DNA from: Pseudomonas sp. dw_358
GTDB lineage: Bacteria > Pseudomonadota > Gammaproteobacteria > Pseudomonadales > Pseudomonadaceae
NCBI RefSeq assembly: GCF_018449655.1
Contig: NZ_JAAVUX010000003.1
Span: 1 to 64,000, forward strand
Length of the DNA stretch: 64,000 bases
Reading direction: 5' to 3'
In this document: in pieces, positions 1 to 8,134 of the stretch
Position numbering within the stretch: the stretch's first letter is position 1
Layout of the letters: each line of letters starts with the position of its first letter
Translations under genes and position numbers: made by a program
Notes under the pieces: model-generated
The model's input: only the letters and a program-made list of their open reading frames with translations
What the model was told of the DNA's origin: nothing
Databases searched by the model: none

Positions 1-96
1 GAGGCCATGCCGGCCTTCGAAAACAAGCAGATCAAGCGCGGCGGTAACGCCCTCGATCTCGAGCTTGTGGCGGGTGTGATCGAAAAAAACACTCAT
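1..96 (-). CDS. vgrG: VgrG spike protein of the T6SS, N-terminal fragment
   Basis: Only the first 32 codons are in the window; the gene continues past the left edge. The ATG is at 96-94 and is preceded by a strong ribosome binding site (GGAGG on the minus strand near 108-112). The visible protein begins MSVFFDHTRHKLEIEG and continues with ALDLLVFEGRHGL, which is the typical VgrG opening (gp27-like domain). VgrG trimers cap the Hcp tube and carry effectors. It lies 116 bp downstream of hcp in the same direction. Whether it carries a C-terminal effector extension cannot be seen. Confidence 0.85.
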   Translation of the reverse strand, partial: MSVFFDHTRHKLEIEGVTAALDLLVFEGRHGL

Positions 97-212
97 GAAG
101 GAAAGGCCTCCTGACTTTATTCGAGCCACGTGGAAGACGACCGGATTTGGCCAGACCACGCGGTGTTGAGTGAAAGCAGGCAGCCTTCGCCAGGCCACCT
201 GCCGGTCAGGGG

Positions 213-719
213 TCAGCCCGCCGAAGCAGCGCCCAGCGCACGCTCGTCCCAAGCGTCGCTATGCTCGATGTTGCCATCGACGTATTTCCAGCTGATTTTT
301 TCGTAACGCAGCTCAACCTCGTCAAGGTGGGTGTGTTTGCTCTTGGCAGGGTCCTTGGCGTCATGCATTTTCAGGGCAACCTTCACCACCTTCACGTTGG
401 TCAGCGTCTGAGTGAAGTACTTGGTTTCCTGACCGTTATCGTTGATACGGTAGTAATCCAAAACAGCCGTTTTCAAGGTATTCCCGGTAGTCACAGCCTT
501 GTAAAAGTAGACACTGCTGGCATCTACCTCCTTGGTGAACGCCAGCGCCTGGTGAATTCGGGTCCCGGTCAGCTTGCCGGAGCTGTCGTCAGTGGGAATG
601 GTCACTGCGTGTTCCAAAGCCACCACTTCGATACTGCCTTCGCGACCGACAACACTCACCGAGCCCTGGATGGTCGTCCCGACAGAATCGGTCAGTGACA
701 GGTAAACAGGAATAGCCAT
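213..719 (-). CDS. hcp: Hcp, T6SS inner tube protein
   Basis: This 168-residue protein is of normal length for Hcp family secreted proteins, whose hexameric rings stack into the tube expelled by sheath contraction. It opens MAIPVYLSLTDSVG and contains GTRIHQALAFTKEVD and a late LRYEKISWKYVDGNIEHSDAW stretch typical of the family. The start is well supported by AAGGAG a few bases upstream. The gene follows the OmpA-hybrid gene by 36 bp and precedes vgrG, so it belongs to the same operon. A weak imperfect hairpin lies in the 116-bp gap before vgrG (about 180-205 on the minus strand) and could modulate downstream expression; this is only a possibility. Confidence 0.93.
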   Translation of the reverse strand: MAIPVYLSLTDSVGTTIQGSVSVVGREGSIEVVALEHAVTIPTDDSSGKLTGTRIHQALAFTKEVDASSVYFYKAVTTGNTLKTAVLDYYRINDNGQETKYFTQTLTNVKVVKVALKMHDAKDPAKSKHTHLDEVELRYEKISWKYVDGNIEHSDAWDERALGAASAG

Positions 720-755
720 ATGAAGCTCCTTTTTGCTTTCTTGTAGATCGCCCGC

Positions 756-2429
756 TCATTGGGCGACTGTGAGGTCCGCCACCGCATCAGGTCGCCGACA
801 AGCGCCCTCCTCCGGTAGCAGACGGATATCGACTCGTCGGTTGAGGCCACGGCCGAGTGGTGTGCCATTACTGGCGATGGGCTGGCTGGCGCCATGGCCT
901 TGCACGGCGAAGCAGCTGTCGGGGATATCACCCATACGCTGCATCCACTGACGCACGGATTCGGCACGTTGCTGCGACAACTGCAGGTTGCGCGCGCCAT
1001 CACCGCTGGAGTCCGTGTGGCCAGCGATCACGATCAGCCAGCCCGGCTGCGCCTTGATGCCAACCAACGCCTTGATCAGCAGCTTGTCCGAGCCGGGCTT
1101 GAGCTCGGCGCTGGCCACCTCGAACAGTGCCAGGCTGTCCAGGCGAACCGCCTCGGGCGTGACGACCGGTGGACGGTGGCGCGCAATCAGCTCCAACAGC
1201 GGCAGGCGTATTGGCTCACCACGGTAAAAACCCAACCCCAGATGCAAGGGCACGCCGTGGCGATAATGCCGGGTGAGCAGCGCAGCGTCCTCACGCAGCA
1301 CGTTCAGCGCAGGTTCTTGCAAAAGCGGCTGATGAGCAGCCGTGTGATAGCCATGGATGTCATCGTTCAACTGCCGTACCAGCAACGTGTTCTGCCAAGC
1401 CGAACTGGCCATGGCGGCTGCGGCAGCGGCCGTCAGCAACCACAGGCCGCGCACCGTCGCCAAACGCAGCGCCTGGTTGACCGTACGGCGTGGCAGCAGG
1501 TGCGCCAGGGCATCGACAAAGGGCAAGCCGGGGCCGGTCGATCCATCGACCGATGTGCCTGGCAGCCCACAGCGCTCGATCAGCCACTGTTGCCAAAGAT
1601 TGCCAACGACGGCACAGGGCCAGCTCGGCAGCACGGTCAAGGCCCAGACCACCGGAGTACAGGGTGGATCGTAGCGATCTGGCTCCTGCAACGGCGCCAG
1701 GACCGCCCCGTGCCACCACTGAGCAGCGCTACGCAGCTGCACGGCGGTCTGCAGACGCAGGCTGCGCACGGTGCTGTCGGATGGCGCCAGCTGCCAGTGG
1801 GCGAAGCTCTGCCGGTGCGCATGCTCGTAGACACAGGGATCGCTTTGCCCATCCTGCCAGGCAAACCAGCCACCTTGGCCCTGTTCACCCTGCACGCAGC
1901 CAGTCACCAGCAACGGCAGCACCTGCCCACGCTGACGCAGCAGCTCAAGCTGGTGGCGCACGCCACGAAGCTGCGCCGCAAGTACAGCCTGATCGGTGTG
2001 CGTAGCCGGATTGACCTGCCATTGCACGGCCAATTGCGCCCCCCAATGCGGGCGGCTGACCAGCACCTGCTCCACCCTCTCCAGCAACTGATCGGGCGTA
2101 TCGAGCCGCAGGTAGCAGGCCTTCTCGCCGACACGCACGAGCGAGCCATCAGCCTGCTCTGTAGCGAACAACCCAGGCAAACCGTCGCCACCCACCAGAA
2201 TCACTGGCTGACGATAGCCGGCCGGTGGCAACCGCTGGCCCGCTGCCCAATCAGGACAGGCCTGTGCAGCCTGCCGACCCGCCCGGACCCAGCCCCAGGA
2301 CAATGCCATCAAAACGGCTGCACCCAGCGCCAGGCGTACCGCCTCTGGCAGGACAAACACCCAGGTGATAAGCACCCACGTCAGCAGAGCGGCCCAGAGC
2401 CAAAGGATGCGAGTCATTTTCAATGGCAT
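756..2429 (-). CDS. TssM-like membrane protein fused to an OmpA-type peptidoglycan-binding domain (T6SS)
   Basis: The protein has 557 residues. It has two N-terminal membrane segments (about residues 7-27 and 30-47), a third at about 326-345, and a C-terminal OmpA-like domain (about 430-540, with the motif NRRVDIRL). The 2+1 membrane layout, the LRGVRHQLELLRQRG stretch, and the LGLGFYRGE motif soon after the third membrane segment resemble the front half of TssM/IcmF. The nucleotide-binding loop is not recognisable: the equivalent region reads ILVGGDGLPG, with no GKT/S. The large periplasmic part of TssM is missing and the peptidoglycan-binding module takes its place. It follows tssL by 9 bp with AGGAG before the ATG. 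I infer that it anchors the membrane complex to peptidoglycan. The OmpA domain is clear; the TssM kinship is less certain. Confidence 0.75.
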   Translation of the reverse strand: MPLKMTRILWLWAALLTWVLITWVFVLPEAVRLALGAAVLMALSWGWVRAGRQAAQACPDWAAGQRLPPAGYRQPVILVGGDGLPGLFATEQADGSLVRVGEKACYLRLDTPDQLLERVEQVLVSRPHWGAQLAVQWQVNPATHTDQAVLAAQLRGVRHQLELLRQRGQVLPLLVTGCVQGEQGQGGWFAWQDGQSDPCVYEHAHRQSFAHWQLAPSDSTVRSLRLQTAVQLRSAAQWWHGAVLAPLQEPDRYDPPCTPVVWALTVLPSWPCAVVGNLWQQWLIERCGLPGTSVDGSTGPGLPFVDALAHLLPRRTVNQALRLATVRGLWLLTAAAAAAMASSAWQNTLLVRQLNDDIHGYHTAAHQPLLQEPALNVLREDAALLTRHYRHGVPLHLGLGFYRGEPIRLPLLELIARHRPPVVTPEAVRLDSLALFEVASAELKPGSDKLLIKALVGIKAQPGWLIVIAGHTDSSGDGARNLQLSQQRAESVRQWMQRMGDIPDSCFAVQGHGASQPIASNGTPLGRGLNRRVDIRLLPEEGACRRPDAVADLTVAQ

Positions 2430-2438
2430 GACGGCTCC

Positions 2439-3107
2439 TCAGACCGGGCTCAATGTCAGACTGGCAACGACACTCGCCAAGCTGCGGTGCAACGCCCACC
2501 AGACGCCGGCCAGCAGCAAAATGGCCAACACCCCGTGGGTCAGCGGCGCACTCCAGCCATGCCATTGATGTACGCCTGTAGCCGCCGTTTTCAGCGGTGG
2601 TTCGGCCACTGCCAGCGCTGGAACTCGCTCGTTGAGACGCGCCAGCAGGTGCTCGCGCTCTGGGCTGCCCAGGTCGGGATAGCACCCGCGAAAGCCCAGC
2701 AGCAACAGCCGCTGATAGCAACACAGTACGCAGGGGTCGGTAGCAGGGTCGGCCAACGCGGCACGCAGGTCTTCATAGACCTGGATGCCGCCTTCATGAC
2801 GGTCGAAAAAGTGCGCCTGCAAAGGCCGGGCCGCCCACCCTGCCTGCACCTCTGCCAAGGCGCAGCCCAGTACCGCCTCGTCGAGCAGGGCACACTGCGC
2901 GTAACCGATCAGTTGCACGGAACGCTGGCTCATCCCGCTTTGTTGCAGGCTCTGGCGGCAACGCTCTACCTCTTCGGCGCAGCGTGCCCACAAGCCTTGG
3001 CTGTCCAGCACCGGACCGCCAAGGCGCAGTTGCACCACCCGCAACCAGGTGCCCATCAACGCCGCGTCAATGTCGATGTTCGAAGACGCTGGTGATTGAC
3101 CGGTCAT
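2439..3107 (-). CDS. tssL: TssL (DotU family), T6SS inner-membrane complex subunit
   Basis: This 222-residue DotU-family protein has a large cytoplasmic domain followed by one C-terminal membrane segment (GVLAILLLAGVWWALH). Family-like features are the acidic ALLDEAVLG helix and the late GFRGCYPD motif. TssL forms the membrane complex with TssM and TssJ and contacts the baseplate through TssK. This version lacks a C-terminal OmpA domain; the next gene supplies one instead. The ATG overlaps the tssK stop (ATGA), indicating translational coupling. Confidence 0.88.
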   Translation of the reverse strand: MTGQSPASSNIDIDAALMGTWLRVVQLRLGGPVLDSQGLWARCAEEVERCRQSLQQSGMSQRSVQLIGYAQCALLDEAVLGCALAEVQAGWAARPLQAHFFDRHEGGIQVYEDLRAALADPATDPCVLCCYQRLLLLGFRGCYPDLGSPEREHLLARLNERVPALAVAEPPLKTAATGVHQWHGWSAPLTHGVLAILLLAGVWWALHRSLASVVASLTLSPV

Positions 3108-4459
3108 GAGCGCAGCACCGCGTACAGTTCCAGCTCAAGGTCGGCAAGGGTTGTCGGCACGTAAAACGCACAGACGCCTGCCGCGAGCATGGCCTGCCCG
3201 GGCGGCCCACTCAGGTCCAGGGCGAAATACTGATTGCCCAGGCGCATGGGGATTGCGGCCGGCACATGGGCCAGCGAGACCAGCGCGATACCGTCCAGCG
3301 CGGCATTGATCAGGCGGTCGACATCGTCCGGGGCACCGACCTTGCACAGCCTCGGCAGCTGGGCCTGGACCTGCGCGGCGGGCAGCCCCGAACGTACCGA
3401 CAGGTAGAAGTCCGTCCCCTCCAGCTCACGCAGTCGCGGATCGCGCAAGGCCACCTGCCAGCGGTTGGCAACGGTGCGGTCGAGCGCCAGGGCCAGCACG
3501 CGGGACGGCAGACTGGATTCGAGCAACGTCGCAATCAGCTTCATCAGCGGGGGAAAAACCTGCTCCAGATCATCGTGCCGGTAAGGCGGGATATCGCTCA
3601 GATCATGCTCGAGGGAGAAGGTCAGCAGGCTCCCCGCCAACTGCACCAACGCCAGGTAGACCGGCTCCGGGTGCCGGCTCGGGTGAGCAAGAAAATCGGC
3701 CAGTACCGGTTGGTAGGTGTTCAGCGCATTGAGCAGCCAGAACAGCGACACATCCGCCACCGCAAAGTCGGCCATGCGCTGATTGCTTTCTCGGCGCATG
3801 GCCATCAGACGGCTGCGCTTGGCAGACAGCTGAGTCATGAGGTGATGCAGCGAGTCGAGCAGCCCGGCATGGGCCTGCACGCTCAGCAGCGGCGGGATGA
3901 AGTGCGGGTCCACGCTCCAGCTACCCTGACCGTCATGCTCCAGGCGCACCACCGGACAGGTCACGAAACCCGCGTTGTCATCGGTTGCCGGACGCAGCAC
4001 CAGGACCGGTTCCAGCACCGCCATAGCGTGCCCGGCATGGGCGTAGGCATCCTGCACCTCCTGCCAGGCCTGACGATAGCGGACCGGTCCGGGACTCATC
4101 TGGCCTTCCATCAGGCAGTTGCCCCCATTGCCCTGCTCGAGGGCCAGGGCCAGCACGTACACCGCTGGCGAAGGGTCCGCACCGATCGTGCCTGCCAGAT
4201 CAATGGCGGCGGGCAGGCGGTCAGCATCGGCACTGTCGAGCAGCGTGCCGTCGGGCAGGCGCAGGCACAGTCGCGACAGTTGCAGCTTGCCCAGGCGCAG
4301 CGCCTGTGCGTCGACCGCAACCGCATCGATGCCCCAGGGCTGCACGGTGGCCAGGCGCGCAATGCGTTCGTTGGTGTAGGCCTCCCAGGCGGCCTGCTGC
4401 TGGAAGGGTTGCGGTGTCAGGAGTGCCCCGCTCATCCAGAGCGGACGATTGAGTTTCAT
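3104..4459 (-). CDS. tssK: TssK, T6SS baseplate-membrane connector
   Basis: This 451-residue TssK (ImpJ/VasE) family protein links the baseplate to the TssL/TssM membrane complex. The opening (PLWMSGALLTPQPFQQQ) matches the TssK family N-terminus. The C-terminal part, with DFYLSVRSGLP and YFALDLSGP, is also typical. I chose the ATG at 4459 because GAGGG lies five to six bases upstream. An ATG four codons earlier (4471) overlaps the tssC stop and is also possible. It overlaps tssL by 4 bp at its end. Confidence 0.92.
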   Translation of the reverse strand: MKLNRPLWMSGALLTPQPFQQQAAWEAYTNERIARLATVQPWGIDAVAVDAQALRLGKLQLSRLCLRLPDGTLLDSADADRLPAAIDLAGTIGADPSPAVYVLALALEQGNGGNCLMEGQMSPGPVRYRQAWQEVQDAYAHAGHAMAVLEPVLVLRPATDDNAGFVTCPVVRLEHDGQGSWSVDPHFIPPLLSVQAHAGLLDSLHHLMTQLSAKRSRLMAMRRESNQRMADFAVADVSLFWLLNALNTYQPVLADFLAHPSRHPEPVYLALVQLAGSLLTFSLEHDLSDIPPYRHDDLEQVFPPLMKLIATLLESSLPSRVLALALDRTVANRWQVALRDPRLRELEGTDFYLSVRSGLPAAQVQAQLPRLCKVGAPDDVDRLINAALDGIALVSLAHVPAAIPMRLGNQYFALDLSGPPGQAMLAAGVCAFYVPTTLADLELELYAVLRS

Positions 4460-4467
4460 GGGCACCC

Positions 4468-6006
4468 TCATGACTTGGCCTTCGGCATCTGCGAGACCAG
4501 CGACAGATTAACGTCCAGGCCCTCGACCTGGAAATGCGGCACGGCATAGAGCTTGACCCGGAAAAACCCCGGATTGTCGTCGATGTCCTCCACCGTGACC
4601 TTGGCGTCCCGCAGGGGATGGGAGGCTTGCAGGTCATCGCCAGGATCAGTCATTTCGGTGACCAGGCTACGTACCCAGTTATTGAGTTCCAGTTCCAGCA
4701 ACCGACGGTCCTTGGTGGAGCCAATGTTTTCCCGCTGGATGAGCTTGAGGTAATGGGCGATCCGCGACAGCAGGAACAGGTACGGCAGCCGCGCATTGAT
4801 ACGGCTGTTGGCGCTGGCATCGGCCGTGTCGAACAGCGCCGGTTTCTGCACCGAGTTGGCGGAGAAGAAGCAGGCGTAATCGCGGTTCTTGTAGTACGAG
4901 AGCGGGATGAAGCCCAGGTTGGCAAATTCGAATTCACGGGTTTCCGGAATCATGACCTCCGACGGAATCTTTGCCTGGTTGCCCACCCCCAGGTCGTACA
5001 GATGAATGGGCAGATCGGTGACCGCACCCCCGGCCTGAGGCCCGCGAATCTGCACGCACCAGCCGTTGTCGACGAAGCTCTTGACCATGTTCGCCGCAAA
5101 CGCAAAAGCCGCATTGGTCCACAGGTACCGGTCATGGTCAGGGCCCTTGACGCTCTCGATGTAGTTGAAGCTGCGCACGGGTACCGTGTCGGGGCCATAA
5201 GGCAGGCGGCCAAGCACACGCGGCATGGTCAGACCTATGTAACGGGCGTCTTCCGTTTCACGAAAGGCTTTCCATTTCAGGTACTCGGCACGATCGAAAT
5301 AACTGGCGATGTCCTTGATGGCCGCCACTTCTTCCATCGTCCGCTTGCCGAAAAAGGCCGGCCCTACCGCGCCGATGAAGGGCATGTGTGCCGCAGCCGA
5401 GACCTTTGACAGGTTGCGCAGCAGGATGATGTCCCGAGGGCTGCGGTCGAATTCGTAGTCGGAAATGATCGAAGCCACGGGCTCACCACCCGGGGTGTCG
5501 TATTCCTGGGTGTAGGTGTGGAAATACAGCCCGCTCTGGGCGACTTCCGGGGCATCGTCAAAGTCCTGGATCAAGTGAGCCTTGCTGACGTCCAGCAGTT
5601 CGATCCGCACGTTACGACGAAAATCGGTCTGGTTGACCAGGGACTCGACCCCGCGCCAGGTGGACTCGACCTGCTGAAAATCGGGATGATGCATCACCTC
5701 GTCAAGCTGGCGGCTGATCTGCTCGTCAAGGGCCCAGATGTGTCGGTCCAGCAGGCTTTTGTCCAGGCGCTCGACAGTGTGGGGAGACGTACTGAGCAAC
5801 TCCAGAAAGACACTGACGGCGGCGGTGACGCGCTCGTCGGCAGAGACCTCGGACAACGCATCCGTGCTCTGGAATGTCTCGAGGCTCTGCAACGTTGTGA
5901 CGGGGGTGAGGTTGACGCTGGAAAACAACGTGGCGTAGACGCTGGGTGCTTCATAGGTCCCTGTCGAAGGTGCGCCCGGCGGCGTGGCCATATTTTCGGT
6001 GGTCAT
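4468..6006 (-). CDS. tssC: TssC, large subunit of the T6SS contractile sheath
   Basis: The 512-residue protein is highly typical of TssC/VipB. It carries SRQLDEVMHHPDFQQVESTW, WRGVESLVNQ, GPAFFGKRTMEEV, TMPRVLGRLPYG and FIPLSYYKN. TssC pairs with TssB to polymerise the sheath around the Hcp tube; disassembly normally needs ClpV, which is not in this window. I set the start at the ATG at 6006, which has AGAAGA upstream. A TTG six codons earlier is possible but less attractive. The gene lies 46 bp downstream of tssB. Confidence 0.96.
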   Translation of the reverse strand: MTTENMATPPGAPSTGTYEAPSVYATLFSSVNLTPVTTLQSLETFQSTDALSEVSADERVTAAVSVFLELLSTSPHTVERLDKSLLDRHIWALDEQISRQLDEVMHHPDFQQVESTWRGVESLVNQTDFRRNVRIELLDVSKAHLIQDFDDAPEVAQSGLYFHTYTQEYDTPGGEPVASIISDYEFDRSPRDIILLRNLSKVSAAAHMPFIGAVGPAFFGKRTMEEVAAIKDIASYFDRAEYLKWKAFRETEDARYIGLTMPRVLGRLPYGPDTVPVRSFNYIESVKGPDHDRYLWTNAAFAFAANMVKSFVDNGWCVQIRGPQAGGAVTDLPIHLYDLGVGNQAKIPSEVMIPETREFEFANLGFIPLSYYKNRDYACFFSANSVQKPALFDTADASANSRINARLPYLFLLSRIAHYLKLIQRENIGSTKDRRLLELELNNWVRSLVTEMTDPGDDLQASHPLRDAKVTVEDIDDNPGFFRVKLYAVPHFQVEGLDVNLSLVSQMPKAKS

Positions 6007-6052
6007 GGGAATTCTTCTCTGCAATGATTATTGTTGTGGCCAGGAGAGAGAT

Positions 6053-6553
6053 TCAGGCGGCGGGAGGCGCCAGCCTGGCCAATTCGGCCCGCAGGGCTGT
6101 GCTCAGGGCTGGGTCCTTGAGGATCAGCTCAAGCTCGCGGCGCAAGGTGGCGTTATCCAGCAGATTGGATTTGAGGTCGCGCAGCAGATTGCGCATCGCC
6201 AGCAAGGCACGCAGTGGCGGGATCTGCCGGGCCACTTGTTCGGGCTCGAAATCCTTGATGCGCTGAAATTGCAGGGAGACGGTGGCTTCACTGCCGTCAT
6301 TGGCCAAGGTGTTGGCCACGACAAGGTTGAGGCCGGGATGAAACTCGCCGAGCACGCTGTCGAAATTGTTCTTGTTGATGTCCAGCTTGCTGCGCTCGGA
6401 GACTGGGCGTTGCTCGCGACCGTTGCTGTAGTCGCCCAGCAGCATGAGCTTGAGTGGCAGCTCGACCTTTTTCTGCTCACCGCCGGTGTGCAGGTCAAGG
6501 CGGATATTGATGCGTGCTTTGGGCACTTCGTTTTGGAAGCTGGTGTTGGCCAT
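6053..6553 (-). CDS. tssB: TssB, small subunit of the T6SS contractile sheath
   Basis: This 166-residue TssB/VipA protein contains the signatures KARINIRLDLHTGGEQKKVELPLK, LLGDYSNG and LDINKNNFDSVLGEFHPGL. It is the first gene of the visible operon, and no other T6SS gene lies upstream. The ATG is preceded by GGGAA. An 18-bp perfect inverted repeat (6564-6581) sits just upstream of the ribosome binding site and could affect translation. The true promoter was not identified with confidence. Confidence 0.95.
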   Translation of the reverse strand: MANTSFQNEVPKARINIRLDLHTGGEQKKVELPLKLMLLGDYSNGREQRPVSERSKLDINKNNFDSVLGEFHPGLNLVVANTLANDGSEATVSLQFQRIKDFEPEQVARQIPPLRALLAMRNLLRDLKSNLLDNATLRRELELILKDPALSTALRAELARLAPPAA

Positions 6554-6563
6554 GGCATTTCCC

Positions 6564-6581
6564 TGATGAATGAATTCATCA
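6564..6581. promoter_or_regulatory. Perfect inverted repeat beside the tssB ribosome binding site
   Basis: TGATGAAT and ATTCATCA form 8-bp arms around a 2-base centre and end a few bases before the tssB Shine-Dalgarno sequence. It could be an operator at the DNA level. As an RNA hairpin it would have a very tight loop, so the innermost pairs would open. Function is unknown. Confidence 0.45.
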
Positions 6582-6669
6582 GCGGCCGGGATGGATCCGG
6601 CGGCTAAGGGAAATGCACGTTACCTATCCGGCACGGGCAAAATAATCAGACGGATCTGAAGTTGGCAGC

Positions 6670-6721
6670 GGAAATTTCTGAAAATTTGTAGGAAATTTCC
6701 GAAGGACTGTGGGAAATTTCC
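6670..6721. promoter_or_regulatory. Three phased GGAAATTTC palindromes upstream of tssB
   Basis: GGAAATTTCT (6670-6679), GGAAATTTCC (6691-6700) and GGAAATTTCC (6712-6721) begin exactly 21 bp apart, about two helical turns, so all three face the same side of the DNA. They lie 117-168 bp upstream of the tssB start and outside the tRNA terminator. The spacing suggests cooperative binding of a dimeric regulator, or an upstream activating sequence, controlling the T6SS operon. The cognate protein is unknown. Confidence 0.6.
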
Positions 6722-6755
6722 TCATGCCTCGTCGTCGGGGCTCAAAAAGCCCAAA

Positions 6756-6790
6756 ACAAAAAAGCCCCAGACCTGACGGCCTGGGGCTTC
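6756..6790 (-). terminator. Rho-independent terminator of the Val-Asp-Asp tRNA operon
   Basis: On the minus strand, AGCCCCAG pairs with CTGGGGCT around a short loop and is followed by a run of six T. It lies 43 bp beyond the 3' end of the last tRNA-Asp gene and separates the tRNA operon from the T6SS region. Confidence 0.9.
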
Positions 6791-6832
6791 TCTGTTTCGC
6801 TTCCAGGAGTTCAAGGGCCTCGAAGCTATGTA

Positions 6833-6909
6833 TGGCGCAGCGGACGGGACTCGAACCCGCGACCCCCGGCGTGACAGGCCGGTATTCTAACCGACTGAAC
6901 TACCGCTGC
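6833..6909 (-). tRNA. tRNA-Asp (anticodon GTC), second copy
   Basis: This 77-nt cloverleaf includes an encoded CCA end. The acceptor stem starts GCAGCGG, the anticodon loop reads CTGTCAC, and the T loop reads GTTCGAGTC. The sequence looks identical to the copy at 7004-7080. Its 3' end faces the T6SS operon. Confidence 0.97.
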
Positions 6910-7003
6910 GTATCGCTCGGACTTGCGTCCATTTGAAACTGGTTTGACTCGTGGGCTCAAGGCCTTTGAATCACAAATCGGGTGAACCCGACTTGTACAA
7001 AAG

Positions 7004-7080
7004 TGGCGCAGCGGACGGGACTCGAACCCGCGACCCCCGGCGTGACAGGCCGGTATTCTAACCGACTGAACTACCGCTGC
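7004..7080 (-). tRNA. tRNA-Asp (anticodon GTC), first copy
   Basis: This 77-nt tRNA-Asp with encoded CCA appears identical to the copy at 6833-6909. The 94-bp spacer between the two copies holds no recognisable gene. Confidence 0.97.
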
Positions 7081-7135
7081 GCATTGCGTTGTCTCTCAGA
7101 GACGGTGAAGCATCACGTGTTGCATTCTCAGGAAG

Positions 7136-7211
7136 TGGTGGGTGATGACGGGATCGAACCGCCGACCCTCTGCTTGTAAGGCAGATGCTCTCCCGGCTGA
7201 GCTAATCACCC
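7136..7211 (-). tRNA. tRNA-Val (anticodon TAC)
   Basis: This 76-nt cloverleaf with encoded CCA starts GGGTGATTAGCTCAG and has anticodon TAC in the loop CTTACAA. It is the first gene of the Val-Asp-Asp tRNA operon, about 16 bp downstream of its predicted transcription start. Confidence 0.97.
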
Positions 7212-7232
7212 TTTGCTTCGCTGAGGCCGCGA

Positions 7233-7261
7233 AATTTACGCACCTACTGCACCTAAGTCAA
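7233..7261 (-). promoter_or_regulatory. Sigma-70 promoter of the Val-Asp-Asp tRNA operon
   Basis: TTGACT and TAAATT are separated by 17 bp on the minus strand, followed by a GC-rich discriminator (CGCGG). A GC-rich discriminator is typical of stringently controlled stable-RNA promoters. Confidence 0.85.
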
Positions 7262-7339
7262 TAGCCCACATAGGTTTTTTTTCAAAAAAAGGCATTTGGC
7301 AAAATCCCGGCATCGTCGCGCAAGCTGCCCCCAGGGCGC

Positions 7340-8134
7340 TTAGGCGGTATAGATCATCTTGCACGTCATCCCGCCGTCCACCACGAACTCCTGTCCGGTG
7401 ACGAAGGAGGCGTTCCTCGACAGCAACCACGCCACCATCGCCGCCACGTCTTCCACGGTGCCTACGCGCCCCGTGGGGTGCTGGGCGTGGTCGGCGTCGC
7501 TCAGAGGCTGGGCACGGCGCTCACGGGGGTCGCGGGCGTCGATCCAGCCGGGGCTGACGGCGTTGACCCGGATGTCCGGGCCCAGGCTGATGGCCAGCGC
7601 ATGAGTGAGCGCCACCAGGCCGCCCTTGCTCGCGGCATAAGCTTCGGTGTCGGGCTCGGATTGGCGGGCCCGGGTGGAAGCCAGATTGACGATAGCCCCG
7701 CAATGCGCGCGCAGGTAGGGCGCGCAGTGCTTGGCCAGCAGCATGGGGCCGCTGAGGTTGACCGCCAGCATGCGGTTCCAAGCAGACAGTTCGAGACTTT
7801 CCAGCACGGTCTGATGAGGATCACTGATGCCGGCGTTGCACACCAGTGCGTCCAGGCGTCCGAACTGGCGCAAGACCTGCGCAACACCGCCGACCACTTG
7901 ACTCTCATCCGCCACATCCATGGCGATGAACAGCGCGTTCTCGCCCAGTGCCTTGGCCACGAGCGGGCCGCGACGGCGGTCCACATCACTGATGACCACC
8001 TGCCAACCTTCGCTGATCAGCCAGGCGGCAATGCCCAGGCCGATGCCCCGCGCCGCGCCGGTGACCAGCGCAACACGGCCGTTATGGCTGCTGCTGGCGC
8101 CGGCGCCGAAGTCGATGCCGGTCTGCGTGGTCAC
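7340..8134 (-). CDS. Short-chain dehydrogenase/reductase (SDR), substrate unknown
   Basis: This 264-residue classical SDR has the NAD(P)-binding motif TGAARGIG near residue 23, the structural NAG motif (VCNAGIS), and the catalytic YxxxK (YAASK). The DVD after the second strand (VISDVDRR) suggests NAD rather than NADP as cofactor; this is an inference. The start is GTG, overlapping the metZ stop (GTGA), so the two genes are probably co-translated. An SDR directly after metZ is also what I recall from P. aeruginosa. The substrate cannot be read from the sequence. Confidence 0.85.
   Translation of the reverse strand: MTTQTGIDFGAGASSSHNGRVALVTGAARGIGLGIAAWLISEGWQVVISDVDRRRGPLVAKALGENALFIAMDVADESQVVGGVAQVLRQFGRLDALVCNAGISDPHQTVLESLELSAWNRMLAVNLSGPMLLAKHCAPYLRAHCGAIVNLASTRARQSEPDTEAYAASKGGLVALTHALAISLGPDIRVNAVSPGWIDARDPRERRAQPLSDADHAQHPTGRVGTVEDVAAMVAWLLSRNASFVTGQEFVVDGGMTCKMIYTA

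Noticed and set aside
894..3095. A 733-codon open frame on the plus strand across the T6SS genes
   Set aside because: It lies antisense to three well-supported T6SS genes, has no recognisable domain and a Gln/Arg/His-rich composition typical of GC-driven antisense frames.
6610..6640. Possible sigma-54 promoter for tssB (GG ... GC on the minus strand)
   Set aside because: The spacing between the GG and GC doublets is 11 bp instead of 10, and the flanking bases do not match TGGCAC/TTGCA.
6833..6909. tRNA-Asp 3' end as an integrative element attachment site
   Set aside because: No integrase and no second copy of the tRNA 3' segment other than the complete tandem tRNA gene is visible within the window.
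6709..7179. Short plus-strand frames with the repeated segment AQRTGLEPATPGVTGRYSNRLNY
   Set aside because: They are translations of the complements of the two tRNA-Asp genes, a common annotation artefact.
7262..7339. Terminator after the SDR gene
   Set aside because: A GC-rich imperfect stem is present, but the T-rich run is about 30 bp further on, so it does not form a convincing intrinsic terminator.
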